From Stutzerimonas stutzeri KOS6 (lineage in GTDB: Bacteria; Pseudomonadota; Gammaproteobacteria; Pseudomonadales; Pseudomonadaceae): a DNA stretch of 51,756 nucleotides. Both the position numbers and the translations under genes were made by a program. The stretch lies in assembly GCF_000307775.2 (NCBI RefSeq), contig NZ_KK020676.1:1342381-1394136 (forward strand), given 5' to 3'. The notes under the pieces were generated by a model. It did no database searches. It was not told the DNA's origin and saw nothing but the letters and a program-made list of their open reading frames with translations. Positions 19,034 to 27,168 of this stretch are shown one piece after another (within the stretch, counting starts at the first letter, position 1; every line of letters begins with the position of its first letter).

Positions 19034-20464
19034 TCAGGCCGCGGCGATCACATCGCCGTGGTTTTCCGGCTCGATCAGCGCGCGATGCAACGCAGCGATC
19101 GCGGCATCGTAGTCCTCTTCGTTGACCACGCACTGCATCTCCACCTGGCGGATCGACTGGTGGATCGCCTGGATACTGATGCCCGCTTCGGCCAGCGCGG
19201 CGACAGTCTTGGCCAGGATGCCCTTGACCTTGAGGTCCGAACCGATCGCCGAAACGATGGCCAGGTTGTGCACCGTGACCTCGGCCGCGGGGTATTTTTC
19301 CTCGATCAGCCTGGCCGCACGATTGATCAGCTTGCGCGAGCCGGAGGTGTAGTAGGTGATGCTGTTGGCGTCGGAGTCCTTGTTCACCACGTAGAGCTTG
19401 AGCTGCTTGAGCAGCTTGCTGATCTCCATGTCGTGGCCGATGTCGCCGAGCATGTCTTGGTCGAACACCTCGATGCCGAAGACGTCCTTGCGCCCGGCGA
19501 TGATCTCCACGCAGGGCTTCTCGCTCTTGTAGTCCTGGCTGATCAGCGTGCCCCCGTGATCGGGCTCGAAGGCATTCTTGATGCGCAGCTCGACGCCGGC
19601 GCGGCGCAGGGTCTTGGCTGCGCGCGGGTGAATCGCCTCCATGCCGAGGTTCGACAACTGGTCGGCGACGTCGTAGTTGGTGCGGCCGATGGTGACCACC
19701 TTGTCGGGCCCGACCAGGTTCGGGTCGGCGGAAGAGAGGTGGAACTCCTTGTGGATGATCGCCTCATGCGCGCCGGTGGCGGCAGCGATTTGGGCGAAGG
19801 TGATCTCGCTGTAGCCGCGATCGTAGGTGTTCATCAGGCCTTCGGCACAGTGCGTGTAGCCGGTGGCGACCACCAGTTCGCGGCTCAGGTCGAAGCCGGC
19901 GAAGTGACGGGCGATCATTTCCTCGAATGGCAGCGGCGCTTCCTGCTGCCAGCCGGTGAGGTCGGCCAGGCGGGCGTTGACGCCGCGCTGCTTGAGCGCC
20001 AGCACCGAGTTGAAGGCGCTGTGCGCTTCACCGAGGGAGGCGAGCATCTCGCGTACCTTCATCAGGTGCTCGGCGAGCTGGAAGTGGCCATAGGCGCAGA
20101 GCTTCTGCAGGCTGTGCATGCACTCGCTGGCATCGTCGATACGCGAGTTGATGAACTGGTTGGCCGCATGCAGCTCGTATTCGGAACTGAACAGCTCGGC
20201 GTTCTTCGCCAGCATGTGCTGGCGCACGTGCTCCAGCGCCTCGCGCCAGGCGCCTTCGCTCTGGGCGTCGGCGAAGCGCTGGTAGACGCCGGGCTCGCCG
20301 GTCTTCTTGTGCTCCAGCAGCAGGTTGGTCATGCCGCTGTAGGCCGAGACGACGAAGACGCGCTGGTACAGTGCGGCGCCTTCCCGGCGGCCGATGAAGA
20401 TATTGTCGAGTACTTCCTCGAAGCGGCTCATCGACGTGCCGCCGATCTTTTCTACGGTATGCAT
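19034..20464 (-). CDS. ask_ect: Ectoine-dedicated aspartokinase Ask_Ect
   Basis: Phosphorylates aspartate, the first step towards aspartate semialdehyde and so to ectoine. The 476-residue protein starts MHTVEKIGGTSMSRFEEV, with KIGGTS in place of the usual KFGGTS. It has the kinase-domain motif FVVSAYSGMTN (about residue 38) and two C-terminal ACT repeats (about residues 320-470: DMEISKLLKQLKLYVVNKDSD and NLAIVSAIGSDLK). It is the last gene of the ect cluster. A specialised aspartokinase at this position is known from P. stutzeri A1501, where it eases feedback control on ectoine supply. It lies 150 nt after ectD. The start at 20464 is preceded by A/T-rich sequence without a strong ribosome site. 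Confidence 0.95.
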   Translation of the reverse strand: MHTVEKIGGTSMSRFEEVLDNIFIGRREGAALYQRVFVVSAYSGMTNLLLEHKKTGEPGVYQRFADAQSEGAWREALEHVRQHMLAKNAELFSSEYELHAANQFINSRIDDASECMHSLQKLCAYGHFQLAEHLMKVREMLASLGEAHSAFNSVLALKQRGVNARLADLTGWQQEAPLPFEEMIARHFAGFDLSRELVVATGYTHCAEGLMNTYDRGYSEITFAQIAAATGAHEAIIHKEFHLSSADPNLVGPDKVVTIGRTNYDVADQLSNLGMEAIHPRAAKTLRRAGVELRIKNAFEPDHGGTLISQDYKSEKPCVEIIAGRKDVFGIEVFDQDMLGDIGHDMEISKLLKQLKLYVVNKDSDANSITYYTSGSRKLINRAARLIEEKYPAAEVTVHNLAIVSAIGSDLKVKGILAKTVAALAEAGISIQAIHQSIRQVEMQCVVNEEDYDAAIAALHRALIEPENHGDVIAAA

Positions 20465-20614
20465 CTTTTTATTGCGTCCGAATCTGGCAGGCCGTTGACG
20501 GGCCCGGCGCGGCTGGCGCACCTGTCGATCAACGAGCTGGAATGAATTTCCCTGGGCCGGTAGTGATCGGCCAAGCCGGGGGAACGGGCCCGTCATCAGA
20601 CGCGCCCGATCGCC

Positions 20615-21523
20615 TCAGAGATACTGTTGCGGCCGAATGTCCAGCGGCTTGAAGTTTTCACGCTCGGCGACGAACGCCGGGCGGGGCTTCTGCTCGCAGT
20701 ACGGAGCCTGCACGGCATTATCCACGTGGTTGTAGACGTAGAACAGATTGCTCCGCGCGCTCGGCGTGATGTTGCTGTTGGAGCCGTGCATGGTATTGCA
20801 ATCGAAGAACACCACGCTGCCGGCCGGGCCGGTGGCGCAGTCGATGCCGAAGCGGCTGCTCAGTTCGCTCAGGCTGTCCTGGTCGGGAACACCGAACTCC
20901 TGCCTGCGCAGGGATTTCTCGTAGTGGTTCTCCGGCGTGGCGCCGATACAGCGTACATAGTGCTTGTGCGAGCCGGGCATCAGCATCAGCGGCCCGTTGT
21001 GCGGCTCGTTGTCGGTCAGCAGGATGGAACAGGACAGGCAGCGCATGCGCGGCAGGCCGTCCTCGACGTGCCAGGTCTCGAAGTCGGAGTGCCAGTAGAA
21101 CTCCTTGCCGGTGAAGCCGGGCTTGAAGTTCATCCGCGACTGATGCACATAGAGGTCGCCGCCAAGAATGAAGCGGGCAATGCCGGCGGTACGCTCGTCG
21201 GCGGCCACGCGGGCGAACAGCTCGTTGTCGCTGTGGATGTCGAACACCGAACGGATCGCGCCGCTGCCGGGTTCCTTGATGGTCTTGCCGGAGCCGCCAA
21301 CGGCCGGGTCCTGGCGCACGCGCTCGAGTTCGGCACGGAATACCGCCACTTCATCGGCGCTGAACAGATTGGGGATGACCAGGTAGCCGTCGCGCTCGAA
21401 ACGCTCGATCAGCTCCGCCGCTATCGGCGCATTCTCCAGGTCGCTGCGGTAGACGACCGGATCCAGGCGTTCCTGCCAGCTGGGCTGGTCTTCCTGGCGC
21501 GAGGGATACAGGTCGGCTTGCAT
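20615..21523 (-). CDS. ectD: Ectoine 5-hydroxylase EctD
   Basis: An Fe(II)/2-oxoglutarate dioxygenase converting ectoine to 5-hydroxyectoine. The protein from MQADLYPSRQED is 302 residues, the length I know for P. stutzeri EctD. The iron ligands are visible as H-S-D in FYWHSDFETWHVEDG (near residue 145) and the distal His in NTMHGSNSN (near 248). The signature around the H-x-D motif is intact. Start choice is not settled: the AGGAGG ribosome site is 14 nt before the ATG at 21523 but 5 nt before an in-frame GTG at 21532, which would add M-N-S. The true start may be 21532. Confidence 0.96.
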   Translation of the reverse strand: MQADLYPSRQEDQPSWQERLDPVVYRSDLENAPIAAELIERFERDGYLVIPNLFSADEVAVFRAELERVRQDPAVGGSGKTIKEPGSGAIRSVFDIHSDNELFARVAADERTAGIARFILGGDLYVHQSRMNFKPGFTGKEFYWHSDFETWHVEDGLPRMRCLSCSILLTDNEPHNGPLMLMPGSHKHYVRCIGATPENHYEKSLRRQEFGVPDQDSLSELSSRFGIDCATGPAGSVVFFDCNTMHGSNSNITPSARSNLFYVYNHVDNAVQAPYCEQKPRPAFVAERENFKPLDIRPQQYL

Positions 21524-21583
21524 AGAATTCACGCATACCTCCTTTCTTGTGATGACGGGGCGGCACATGGCCGCCCCGGTAAA

Positions 21584-21985
21584 TCAAACCGCTTCGGCCT
21601 CCAGCGGATAGACGCCGCTTTCGTCGTGCACTTCCTTGCCATTGAGCGGCGGGTTGAACACGCAGGCCATCTTCATGTCCTCGCTGCCGCCGCGCAGCAG
21701 GTGCTCGTCGTGCTTGTCGAGGATGTACAGCGTGCCGGGTTCGATCTTGTAGATCTTGCCATCGGCGATGGTCTCGATTTCGCCGTTGCCGCTCATGCAG
21801 TACACCGACTCCAGATGGTTCTGGTAGTGGATGTGCGTCTCGCTGCCGGCATAGATGGTGGTGACATGGAACGAGAAGCCCATGTTGTCTTCCTTGAGCA
21901 GCAGGCGGGTGCTGTCCCAGGTACCGGTCTTGCTATGGACCTTGCGGTCGGTCTGTTCGCACTCGGCGAGGGTTCTTACGATCAT
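21584..21985 (-). CDS. ectC: L-ectoine synthase EctC
   Basis: A cupin that cyclises N-gamma-acetyl-diaminobutyrate to ectoine. The 133-residue protein carries the EctC pattern MIVRTLAEC...[36 protein letters not shown], including the cupin metal-site residues in the H-x-H and E segment, and [17 protein letters not shown]. Length is typical (about 130). It lies 14 nt after ectB and is co-transcribed with it. Confidence 0.97.
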   Translation of the reverse strand: MIVRTLAECEQTDRKVHSKTGTWDSTRLLLKEDNMGFSFHVTTIYAGSETHIHYQNHLESVYCMSGNGEIETIADGKIYKIEPGTLYILDKHDEHLLRGGSEDMKMACVFNPPLNGKEVHDESGVYPLEAEAV

Positions 21986-21999
21986 GGTCGGGTCCTCAA

Positions 22000-23277
22000 T
22001 CAGGAAGCTTGATTAGCCGTTTGCTCGCTCATCACGGCGGCAAAGGCCTTGTCGAGGGTGCTCAGTGCCTTGTCGATCTGCTCTTCGCTGATGATCAGCG
22101 GGCAGAGGCACTTCACCACTTCGCTGTGGGCGCCGCTGGTCTCGATGACCAGGCCGTTTTCGAAGGCGTGGCGGCAGACGGCGGAGGCGATGTCGCCATC
22201 CGGGCAGCTGATGCCAATCATCATTCCGCGGCCCTTGAGGAACAGCGAGTCCGGACCGTGACGGCGGATGATGCGCTGCATGCCATCGGCGATGCGCTTG
22301 CCCTTGGCCTTCACGCTGTTGGCGAACTCGTCGTTCTGCCAGAAGTGCTCGACGGCCGCGGCAGCGGTGACGAAGGCGTGGTTGTTGCCGCGGAAGGTGC
22401 CGTTGTGCTCGCCCGGCTTCCACTGGTCCAGCTCCTGGCGCAGAAGCACCATGGCGAACGGCAGGCCATAGCCGGACAGCGACTTGGACAGGGTCACGAT
22501 GTCCGGGCGGATGCCCATCTCCTCGAAGCTGAAGAAGCTGCCGGTGCGGCCGCAGCCGGCCTGGATGTCATCGACGATCAGCAGCATCTCGTGCTTGCGG
22601 CAGAGCTTATCCAGCTTGCGCATCCACTCGCTCGAAGCGACGTTCAGGCCGCCTTCGCCCTGCACCACCTCGACGATCACCGCGGCCGGCTTGTCGATGC
22701 CGCTGGAGGGGTCGGAGAGCAGCTTGTCCATCATGCCGATGGTGTTGGTCTTGTCGCCGAAGTAGTTGGCGTACGGCATACGGCTGACGTCGGTCAGGCT
22801 GATGCCGGAACCGCCACGGTGATGCTGGTTGCCGGTTGCGGCCAGGGCGCCGATGCTGCAGCCGTGGAAGCCGTTGGTGAAGCTGATGATGTTGTTGCGC
22901 CCGGTGACCTTGCGCGCCAGCTTCATCGCCGCCTCGACCGCATTGGTCCCGGTCGGGCCGGTGAACTGCATGCGGTAGTCGCCCATGCCACGCGGCTCGA
23001 GGATCAGCCGGTTGAAGGTTTCGAGGAAACGCTCCTTGGCAGCGGTGTACATGTCCAGGCCGTGGGTGATGCCGTCGCTTTCGATGTACTCGAGCAGCGC
23101 CTGCTTGAGCACCGGGTGGTTGTGCCCGTAGTTGAGCGTGCCAGCACCGGCGAGGAAGTCGATGTAGCGCTTGCCGTCCTCGGTGACCAGTTCGGCGCCC
23201 TGGGCCTGGTTGAAGACCACGGGGAAGGAACGGCAGTAGCTACGAACCTTGGATTCGTTCTGTTCAAAAGTTTTCAT
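22000..23277 (-). CDS. ectB: Diaminobutyrate-2-oxoglutarate transaminase EctB
   Basis: A class-III PLP aminotransferase making L-2,4-diaminobutyrate from aspartate semialdehyde and glutamate. The protein has 425 residues beginning [37 protein letters not shown] binds PLP phosphate, [19 protein letters not shown] is the aspartate region, and [13 protein letters not shown] holds the Schiff-base lysine. The ATG at 23277 overlaps the ectA stop as ATGA. The frame is open to 23874 upstream, but that is read-through across ectA. Confidence 0.97.
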   Translation of the reverse strand: MKTFEQNESKVRSYCRSFPVVFNQAQGAELVTEDGKRYIDFLAGAGTLNYGHNHPVLKQALLEYIESDGITHGLDMYTAAKERFLETFNRLILEPRGMGDYRMQFTGPTGTNAVEAAMKLARKVTGRNNIISFTNGFHGCSIGALAATGNQHHRGGSGISLTDVSRMPYANYFGDKTNTIGMMDKLLSDPSSGIDKPAAVIVEVVQGEGGLNVASSEWMRKLDKLCRKHEMLLIVDDIQAGCGRTGSFFSFEEMGIRPDIVTLSKSLSGYGLPFAMVLLRQELDQWKPGEHNGTFRGNNHAFVTAAAAVEHFWQNDEFANSVKAKGKRIADGMQRIIRRHGPDSLFLKGRGMMIGISCPDGDIASAVCRHAFENGLVIETSGAHSEVVKCLCPLIISEEQIDKALSTLDKAFAAVMSEQTANQAS

Positions 23278-23807
23278 GCGTGCTCCTTGAACTCTTCTTC
23301 TAGATGAGAAACGGCGAATGGGCCGGCGCGGTAGAGCACCTCGTCTTCGTGCTGACCGGCAAAGTGCGCGGCGCTGGAGAACAGCGTGCGCGTGGTGCAA
23401 TCGGCACCCAGCCGGTCGAATGCCCGCTTGAACAGCGCCTGGGAAGCCGCGTTGTCCGGAGAGATGGTGGTTTCCATGAAGCGCACGCCATGCTCGCGAG
23501 CGACTCGAGCGGTCAGCGCCAGCAGCATGCGCAGGGCCAGGCCCTGGCCGCGCATCGAACTGTCGACGGCGACCTGCCAGACGAACAGCGTGTCCGGACG
23601 GGCAGGAGGGCGGTAACCCGAGATGAAACCAACCAGCTCGCCCTGGGCGTTCTCTGCGGCGATGGCGGTATCGGCGAAATCGGAGCACTGCAGCAGGTTG
23701 CAGTAGACCGAATTGGTATCGAGGGGCTGGCAGCGCGCCACCAGCTGATGCAGGTTGTAACCGTCGCCGTCGGTTGGGCGACGGAGCACTACGGTAGGGA
23801 AACTCAA
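23274..23807 (-). CDS. ectA: L-2,4-diaminobutyrate acetyltransferase EctA
   Basis: A GNAT enzyme acetylating diaminobutyrate, the second dedicated ectoine step. The acetyl-CoA motif [15 protein letters not shown] (about residue 82) and FVWQVAV are intact. The start is debatable. An ATG at 23855 would give 193 residues, but it lies inside the spacer of the ect promoter, so it would not be transcribed from there. A TTG at 23807 with AAAGG 7 nt upstream gives [16 protein letters not shown], 177 residues, beginning just where EctA proteins become conserved (compare LFIRKPTTDDG in Halomonas). I therefore prefer 23807. It is the first gene of ectABCD-ask. Confidence 0.95.
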   Translation of the reverse strand: MSFPTVVLRRPTDGDGYNLHQLVARCQPLDTNSVYCNLLQCSDFADTAIAAENAQGELVGFISGYRPPARPDTLFVWQVAVDSSMRGQGLALRMLLALTARVAREHGVRFMETTISPDNAASQALFKRAFDRLGADCTTRTLFSSAAHFAGQHEDEVLYRAGPFAVSHLEEEFKEHA

Positions 23808-23844
23808 AACAATGCCTTTGGGGTTGTTGATTGAATTCCTTATT

Positions 23845-23874
23845 AGGGTAGGCATATCGGGCGAAGTTTCTCAA
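23845..23874 (-). promoter_or_regulatory. Ectoine operon promoter
   Basis: On the minus strand, TTGAGA (23874-23869) and TACCCT (23850-23845) are separated by exactly 18 bp. This is the arrangement I recall being described for the osmotically controlled ect promoter of P. stutzeri A1501: a GC-rich -10 box and a long spacer. Transcription would start near 23838, giving a leader of about 30 nt before the TTG at 23807. Confidence 0.8.
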
Positions 23875-24404
23875 CCCTTTATCGATAATGGGTCGGCCGA
23901 TTTGCCTTGCATATTGCGGCGAATCCCGCGGTATATCTGCGCTGGCAGCGAGTCTGTATCAGACCGCTTCGCGGTGAAATATCTGGGGCGCTGTCGCCTG
24001 GCCATGCGCCGATGGCGGAATAACACACCGACTTCGATTGCCGAGGTCGGCGGAAGTTCGCCTGAGTTCCGTGAGGTGCGTCTGCAAGGCCCGTAGATAC
24101 TGCATTTCGCCTCGATTCCCGTGTCCGTTCAGCTTGGCCGAAGTATGGCGTGATACTCCCTGAGATTTCCGCCTCGAACTACTGGAAGAATCAGTCCGCT
24201 GGCCGTTAGTTATCAGGCTGAAGATGGCGGTTATATTTCGTTGATATGAATCTTGTGAAGTGCCGCTTCCGTTGCGGCGCTGCGAAAGTGCATAAGGATA
24301 GTTGGGCAGAGGGGCGCAGTGAGCGTTGAAAAAGTTGCCGGGTCGCCTCTATCACGCATTATTCGGGGTGTCGCGCTAGTTCAAGGAAAGTGGTTCCATG
24401 CACT
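23875..24404. other. 530-nt gap between zwf and the ectoine promoter
   Basis: No gene is seen. The sequence is more A/T-rich than its surroundings (for example GGCGGTTATATTTCGTTGAT near 24230). It holds the zwf 3' end and the upstream region of the ect promoter. I found no strong terminator, dyad or small gene with a ribosome site. The plus-strand frame at 23812-24096 overlaps the promoter and has no ribosome site. Confidence 0.4.
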
Positions 24405-25847
24405 TCATTGCCACCAGCGACGTCCCTGGCGTTCGATGAATTGATGGGCCTGTTCCGGGCCGTCTTCGCCTGCCGCATAGGGCCGCGGTTTACGGTAGTG
24501 GCTGTGCCAGCCGCGCAGGATCGGGTCGACCCAGTTCCAGGCCGCTTCCACTTCGTCGCGGCGCATGAACAGCGTCGAATCGCCTTCGATCACATCCAGG
24601 AGCAAGCGCTCGTAGGCTTCCCAGCGCCGCGTACTGCTGAAGGCGTTCGCCAGATTCAGGTCCAGTTCCACCGGCTCCAGCTGCATGCCCTTGCCGGGCG
24701 CCTTGGCCATCAGTTGCAGGCTGATGCTCTCTTCCGGCTGCAGGCTGATCACCAGGCGGTTGACCTCGCCCTTGGCGAACAGCAGGTGCGGGACCTGTTT
24801 GAAGGTGATGATGATCTCCGACCGCTTGCGTGCCATGCGCTTGCCGGTGCGCAGGTAGAAGGGCACGCCGGCCCAGCGCCAGTTGTCGATTTCGGCCTTC
24901 ACCGCGACGAAGGTTTCGGTGTCGCTGTCGTTGTCGATGCTGGGCTCGAAGTAGTAGGCCGGTACGTCGTGGCCGCCGATCCGTCCGGCGCCGTACTGAC
25001 CGCGCACGGTCTTGTCCATCACGTCGTTGCCGGTGATGGGTTTGAGCGCCTCGAGCACCTTCACCTTCTCGCCACGGATGTGCTTGGCGTCGAAACGCAC
25101 CGGCGCTTCCATTGCCACCAGGCAGAGTAGCTGCAGCAGGTGGTTCTGCAGCATGTCGCGCATGGCGCCGGCGTTGTCGTAGTAACTGCCGCGGTTCTCC
25201 ACGCCGAGGGTTTCGGCGACAGTGATCTGCACGTGGTCGATATGCCCGGCGCGCCAGATCGGTTCGAACAGCGCGTTGGCGAAGCGCAGGGCCATGAGGT
25301 TCTGCACGGTTTCCTTGCCCAGGTAATGGTCGATCCGGTAGATGCGCGACTCGGGAAACACCGCGCCGATGGCTTCGTTGATCTCCAGCGCCGAATCCAG
25401 CGAATGGCCGATGGGTTTTTCCAGCACGATCCGCGCATCGTCTGCGGCGAGCCCTGCGCTCTCGAGGTTGGCGGCGATGGGTTCGAACAGATCGGGCGCG
25501 GTTGCCAGGTAGTACACCCGGACCCGGCCGTCGGCCTTGCCAAGGTGGTGGGCGAGGCGAACGTATTCGCCGCGCTGGGCGGCGTCCATGGCGAAATAGT
25601 CCAGGCGTTGGGCGAAGGCTTGCCAGCTGTCGACGCTGAAGTCGGTACGCGCGACCTGTGCGCGGCAGTGCCGTTCGGCCAGTGCCAGGTAGCCGTCGCG
25701 GTCGAGCTTCCTGCGCGCCAGAGCGAGAATCCGTACGTCGGCATGCAGGCGGCCGTCGCGATGCAGGTGGTAGAGCGCCGGAAGCAGCTTGTGCAGCGTC
25801 AGGTCACCGGTTCCGCCGAACACGAGCATGTCACAGGAAATCGACAT
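24405..25847 (-). CDS. zwf: Glucose-6-phosphate dehydrogenase (PA5439-like paralogue)
   Basis: Oxidises glucose 6-phosphate to 6-phosphogluconolactone with NAD(P)+. The 480-residue protein has the nucleotide-binding motif FGGTGDLTLHKLLPALYHL at the N-terminus, the catalytic RIDHYLGKE (about residue 170), and AKAPGKG and LPFYLRTGKR-type sequences (here VPFYLRTGKRM). The start at 25847 has GGAGAG 5 nt upstream. The divergent RpiR-family gene and pycR/pycAB beyond it place this as the PA5439-type copy. It is not the hexR-zwf-pgl-eda copy, and neither pgl nor eda is adjacent. The divergent RpiR protein probably regulates it. Confidence 0.93.
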   Translation of the reverse strand: MSISCDMLVFGGTGDLTLHKLLPALYHLHRDGRLHADVRILALARRKLDRDGYLALAERHCRAQVARTDFSVDSWQAFAQRLDYFAMDAAQRGEYVRLAHHLGKADGRVRVYYLATAPDLFEPIAANLESAGLAADDARIVLEKPIGHSLDSALEINEAIGAVFPESRIYRIDHYLGKETVQNLMALRFANALFEPIWRAGHIDHVQITVAETLGVENRGSYYDNAGAMRDMLQNHLLQLLCLVAMEAPVRFDAKHIRGEKVKVLEALKPITGNDVMDKTVRGQYGAGRIGGHDVPAYYFEPSIDNDSDTETFVAVKAEIDNWRWAGVPFYLRTGKRMARKRSEIIITFKQVPHLLFAKGEVNRLVISLQPEESISLQLMAKAPGKGMQLEPVELDLNLANAFSSTRRWEAYERLLLDVIEGDSTLFMRRDEVEAAWNWVDPILRGWHSHYRKPRPYAAGEDGPEQAHQFIERQGRRWWQ

Positions 25848-25889
25848 CGAATCTCTCCAGAGGCCAAAAAATGGGCGGCATGGCGAGGC

Positions 25890-25917
25890 TTGTAGTATAA
25901 CTACCGCCCCACTACAA
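25890..25917. promoter_or_regulatory. Possible RpiR-type operator between zwf and its regulator
   Basis: TTGTAGT (25890-25896) is repeated in inverse as ACTACAA (25911-25917), and the shorter dyad GTAGT-ATA-ACTAC overlaps it (25892-25904). HexR-type regulators bind TTGT...ACAA palindromes, so a site of this shape in the divergent zwf/rpiR gap is a good operator candidate. Confidence 0.55.
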
Positions 25918-25989
25918 CCCGCTGATGGCCGAGCGGCGCCCAGCGCGCCCGATTCATGCCGTCAGACGTGAGCATAGCGAGTCCGCAAC

Positions 25990-26856
25990 GTGAATCTGCT
26001 GCAACACATCGCCCAATCGAGAAGTCTGCTACGGAAGTCGGAGCTGAAGGTGGCCGACCATGTCCTGCTCGATCCGGCGTCGGTGATGCACAGCTCGATG
26101 GCCGATCTGGCCCATGTGGTCGGCGTCAGCGAGCCGACCATCGTGCGTTTCTGCCGTGCCATTGGCTGCCTGGGTTTCCAGGATCTCAAGCTGAAGCTGG
26201 CGCAGAGCCTGGCCGCCGGTGCCAGCTTCGGCCAGTTCGCCATCAGCGAGAACGATTCGGTGGCGGACTTCGCCCTGAAGATCTTCGACACCACGCTGCA
26301 CACCCTGATGGAGGTGCGCGAGCGCCTCGATCCCGAAGCGCTGCAGCGCGCCATCGCTGCCATGGCCAAGGCCGAGCGCGTGGAGTTCTATGGCTTCGGC
26401 GCGTCGGGGGCGGTGGCCACCGATGCCCAGCACAAGTTCTTCCGTCTGCTGCTGTCGGCCGCGGCCTATTCCGATCCGCACATGCAGGCGATGTCGGCGG
26501 TGACGCTCAAGCCTACCGACGTGGCCATCTGCATTTCCCAGTCTGGTCGTTCCAAGGACCTGCTGATCACCGCCAACGTGGTGCGCGAATCCGGCGCGAC
26601 GCTGATTACCCTGTGCCCGAGCCAGACGCCGCTGGCCGAGCTGGCAACCATCAACCTGGCCATCGACGTTCAGGAAGACACCGAGATCTACACCCCGCTG
26701 ACGTCGCGGATCGCCCATCTGGTAGTCATCGATGTGCTGGCCATGGGCGTTGCCATGGCGCGGGGGCCGAGCCTGGTCAATCACCTCAAGAGCGTGAAGC
26801 GCAGCCTGCGCAGCCTTCGCCTGTCACCGAAGTCGGTCAAGGCGCACGAGGACTGA
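25990..26856 (+). CDS. MurR/RpiR family transcriptional regulator (PA5438-like)
   Basis: A 288-residue regulator with an N-terminal RpiR helix-turn-helix (about 1-75: SMADLAHVVGVSEPTIVRFCRAIG) and a C-terminal SIS sugar-phosphate isomerase fold (about 110-260: VEFYGFGASGAVATDAQ, then ICISQSGRSKDLL) that senses a phosphosugar. It is divergent from zwf, as is usual for these pairs. It resembles PA5438 rather than HexR proper, whose N-terminus is different. The start is GTG at 25990, with only a weak ribosome site. Its most likely target is zwf. Confidence 0.92.
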   Translation: MNLLQHIAQSRSLLRKSELKVADHVLLDPASVMHSSMADLAHVVGVSEPTIVRFCRAIGCLGFQDLKLKLAQSLAAGASFGQFAISENDSVADFALKIFDTTLHTLMEVRERLDPEALQRAIAAMAKAERVEFYGFGASGAVATDAQHKFFRLLLSAAAYSDPHMQAMSAVTLKPTDVAICISQSGRSKDLLITANVVRESGATLITLCPSQTPLAELATINLAIDVQEDTEIYTPLTSRIAHLVVIDVLAMGVAMARGPSLVNHLKSVKRSLRSLRLSPKSVKAHED

Positions 26857-26955
26857 GGGGCGTTGCACCTTCATCGGCGCGTCATCGCGCTGACTTCACC
26901 CTGTCATCCGCGCCGTCGATGCTGGTTTCCCGTTACCTGTTCTGGGAGACCGCTC

Positions 26956-27168
26956 ATGCTCCGGCAAACCGACGTCAGCACCCCACTCGACAGCAAGGCC
27001 CGTCGCAAACAACAGGACGAGCGCCGCATGCGCTTTCGTCGCGCCATCGAAAGCTACACCGAGCAGCGCCAGCTGCACGCCGAACTGAACGACTACGCCG
27101 ATGCGCTGGTACTCAGCTCGCTGCTGGAGTCGTCGGCGAGCCGGCGAAGCGCTCCGCCAGCGCACTGA
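26956..27168 (+). CDS. Small basic protein of unknown function
   Basis: A 70-residue charged protein: MLRQTDVSTPLDSKARRKQQ, then a helical RRAIESYTEQRQLHAELNDY segment. No known domain is recognised. The start at 26956 has GGGAG 7 nt upstream, and the codon use fits its neighbours. A hypothetical gene at this place between the RpiR and LysR genes is, as I recall, also present in P. putida (PP_5349), which supports it being real. Its last 56 nt overlap the 3' end of pycR on the other strand. Confidence 0.75.
   Translation: MLRQTDVSTPLDSKARRKQQDERRMRFRRAIESYTEQRQLHAELNDYADALVLSSLLESSASRRSAPPAH

Noticed and set aside
24405..25847. Assigning zwf and its regulator to the classical hexR-zwf-pgl-eda cluster
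   Set aside because: No pgl or eda is adjacent. The regulator N-terminus (NLLQHIAQSR) differs from HexR, and the neighbours pycR and pycAB fit the second zwf locus.
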